Part shown: piece after piece, positions 6,636 to 6,835 of the stretch
Numbering within the stretch: position 1 is the first letter of the stretch
How the letters are laid out: every line of letters starts with the position of its first letter
NCBI GenBank assembly: GCA_036568605.1
Contig: DATCSE010000066.1
Location: 1-6,835, forward strand
Source: DATCSE01 sp036568605
Lineage (GTDB): Bacteria > Pseudomonadota > Gammaproteobacteria > Burkholderiales > Burkholderiaceae_C
DNA length: 6,835 nucleotides
Reading direction: 5' to 3'
Notes under the pieces: model-generated
Databases searched by the model: none
Told to the model about the DNA's origin: nothing
What the model saw: only the letters and a program-made list of their open reading frames with translations
Translations under genes and position numbers: made by a program

Positions 6636-6682
6636 GCTTGGGCCACGATGCACCCTGCATCGGCTTTCGAGGGCGGCCAAGC
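6636..6682. repeat. Nested inverted repeat (two-tier stem-loop) in intergenic DNA
   Basis: The inner element is a perfect 7-bp dyad, CGATGCA at 6646-6652 and TGCATCG at 6656-6662, separated by CCC. It is enclosed by GCTTGGGCC at 6636-6644 and GGCCAAGC at 6675-6682, which pair over 8 bp with one bulged G. It is not followed by a T-run, so it is not a standard intrinsic terminator. It could be an operator for a dimeric regulator, a structured leader or transcript end, or chance in GC-rich DNA. Confidence 0.4.
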
Positions 6683-6690
6683 TTCAAGAT

Positions 6691-6720
6691 GCCTGAACAA
6701 TGACGGGATCAGTCACAGGC
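6691..6720 (+). repeat. Weak inverted repeat just upstream of the lipoprotein ribosome binding site
   Basis: GCCTG at 6691-6695 pairs with CAGGC at 6716-6720, and TGAC at 6701-6704 pairs with GTCA at 6712-6715. The two stems adjoin on the 3' side and are split by a 5-nt bulge on the 5' side. It ends 9 nt before the GGAGGG at 6730. It may be a leader hairpin, but the stems are short. Confidence 0.22.
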
Positions 6721-6729
6721 CAGGTCGTT

Positions 6730-6735
6730 GGAGGG
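6730..6735 (+). promoter_or_regulatory. Ribosome binding site of the lipoprotein gene
   Basis: GGAGGG matches the Shine-Dalgarno core well but lies 11 nt from ATG 6747, slightly longer than usual. A second in-frame ATG at 6765 has no such site and would shorten the signal peptide. Confidence 0.55.
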
Positions 6736-6746
6736 TCTAGTCAAAC

Positions 6747-6835
6747 ATGAACAGCCATCGCGCCATGCGCGTCCACCGTTTGTTTGCGCTTGCTTCTGCT
6801 GCAGCGCTTTTAGGCGCATGTGGCGGAGGGTCCGC
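6747..6835 (+). CDS. Lipoprotein, N-terminal fragment cut by window edge
   Basis: Only 29 full codons are visible. They encode a lipoprotein signal peptide: a basic n-region (MNSHRAMRVHR), a hydrophobic h-region (LFALASAAA) and the lipobox LLGAC with the lipidated Cys at residue 25, followed by a flexible GGGS linker. The mature protein should be lipidated after the Lgt, LspA and Lnt steps; without Asp at +2 an outer-membrane location is likely. GGAGGG at 6730-6735 supports the start. It lies in the same direction as the SGNH hydrolase, 276 bp downstream, so it may have its own promoter. Its function cannot be told from this fragment; a link to polysaccharide export would be guesswork. Confidence 0.75.
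   Translation, partial: MNSHRAMRVHRLFALASAAALLGACGGGS

Larger units (their letters stand above)
6471..6746. other. Non-coding stretch between hydrolase and lipoprotein genes
   Basis: No supported gene lies in these 276 bp; short open frames across it on both strands have no recognisable protein features. It holds an AT-rich patch at about 6491-6514, a nested inverted repeat at 6636-6682 and a weaker potential hairpin at 6691-6720 just before the lipoprotein ribosome binding site. I see no intrinsic terminator with a T-run after the hydrolase stop and no good sigma-70 promoter pair, though a promoter for the lipoprotein gene is expected here. Confidence 0.5.

Overview
The window is GC-rich, with dense genes that overlap or nearly abut, and strong third-position GC bias that opens long spurious reading frames on the antisense strand. 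Codon use and gene types (GT4, GT2 and GT26 glycosyltransferases, a CysE-like acyltransferase, an SGNH hydrolase, a lipoprotein) suggest a Gram-negative proteobacterium, most likely a betaproteobacterium of the Burkholderiales type. That assignment is inference; no rRNA or other phylogenetic marker is present.

Layout. Positions 1-5291 hold a five-gene minus-strand block, read right to left: a WcaL/AmsK-like GT4 glycosyltransferase (5291-4038), a membrane-anchored GT2 glycosyltransferase (4035-2821), a WecG/TagA/CpsF (GT26) glycosyltransferase carrying an extra C-terminal STAS-like domain (2837-1623), a CysE-like hexapeptide acetyltransferase (1598-1038), and a second GT4 glycosyltransferase (1048 to beyond the left edge). 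Genes overlap by 11-17 nt or are separated by 2-24 nt, so they almost certainly form one operon. A 111-bp divergent intergenic region follows. On the plus strand come an SGNH/GDSL-type hydrolase with an N-terminal membrane or signal segment (5403-6470), a 276-bp non-coding stretch with nested inverted repeats, and the first 29 codons of a lipoprotein gene (6747 onward).

How they work together. The minus-strand block reads as the repeat-unit assembly part of an exopolysaccharide or O-antigen-like locus. Several glycosyltransferases would extend a lipid-linked oligosaccharide at the inner face of the cytoplasmic membrane, and the acetyltransferase would decorate a sugar or sugar nucleotide. The SGNH hydrolase is predicted to act outside the cytoplasm, where it could add, move or remove O-acyl groups on the polymer. 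The initiating phosphoglycosyltransferase, flippase, polymerase and export genes are not in the window and would be expected beyond its edges.

Most unusual points: the GT26-STAS fusion, whose usual phospho-acceptor position appears to be alanine; the acetyltransferase that keeps the CysE catalytic Asp/His pair but lacks serine-binding residues; an SGNH hydrolase that lacks the Asp of its DxxH block; and a two-tier inverted repeat upstream of the lipoprotein gene. I see no mobile element, CRISPR array, tRNA or rRNA, and no clearly new multi-gene system.
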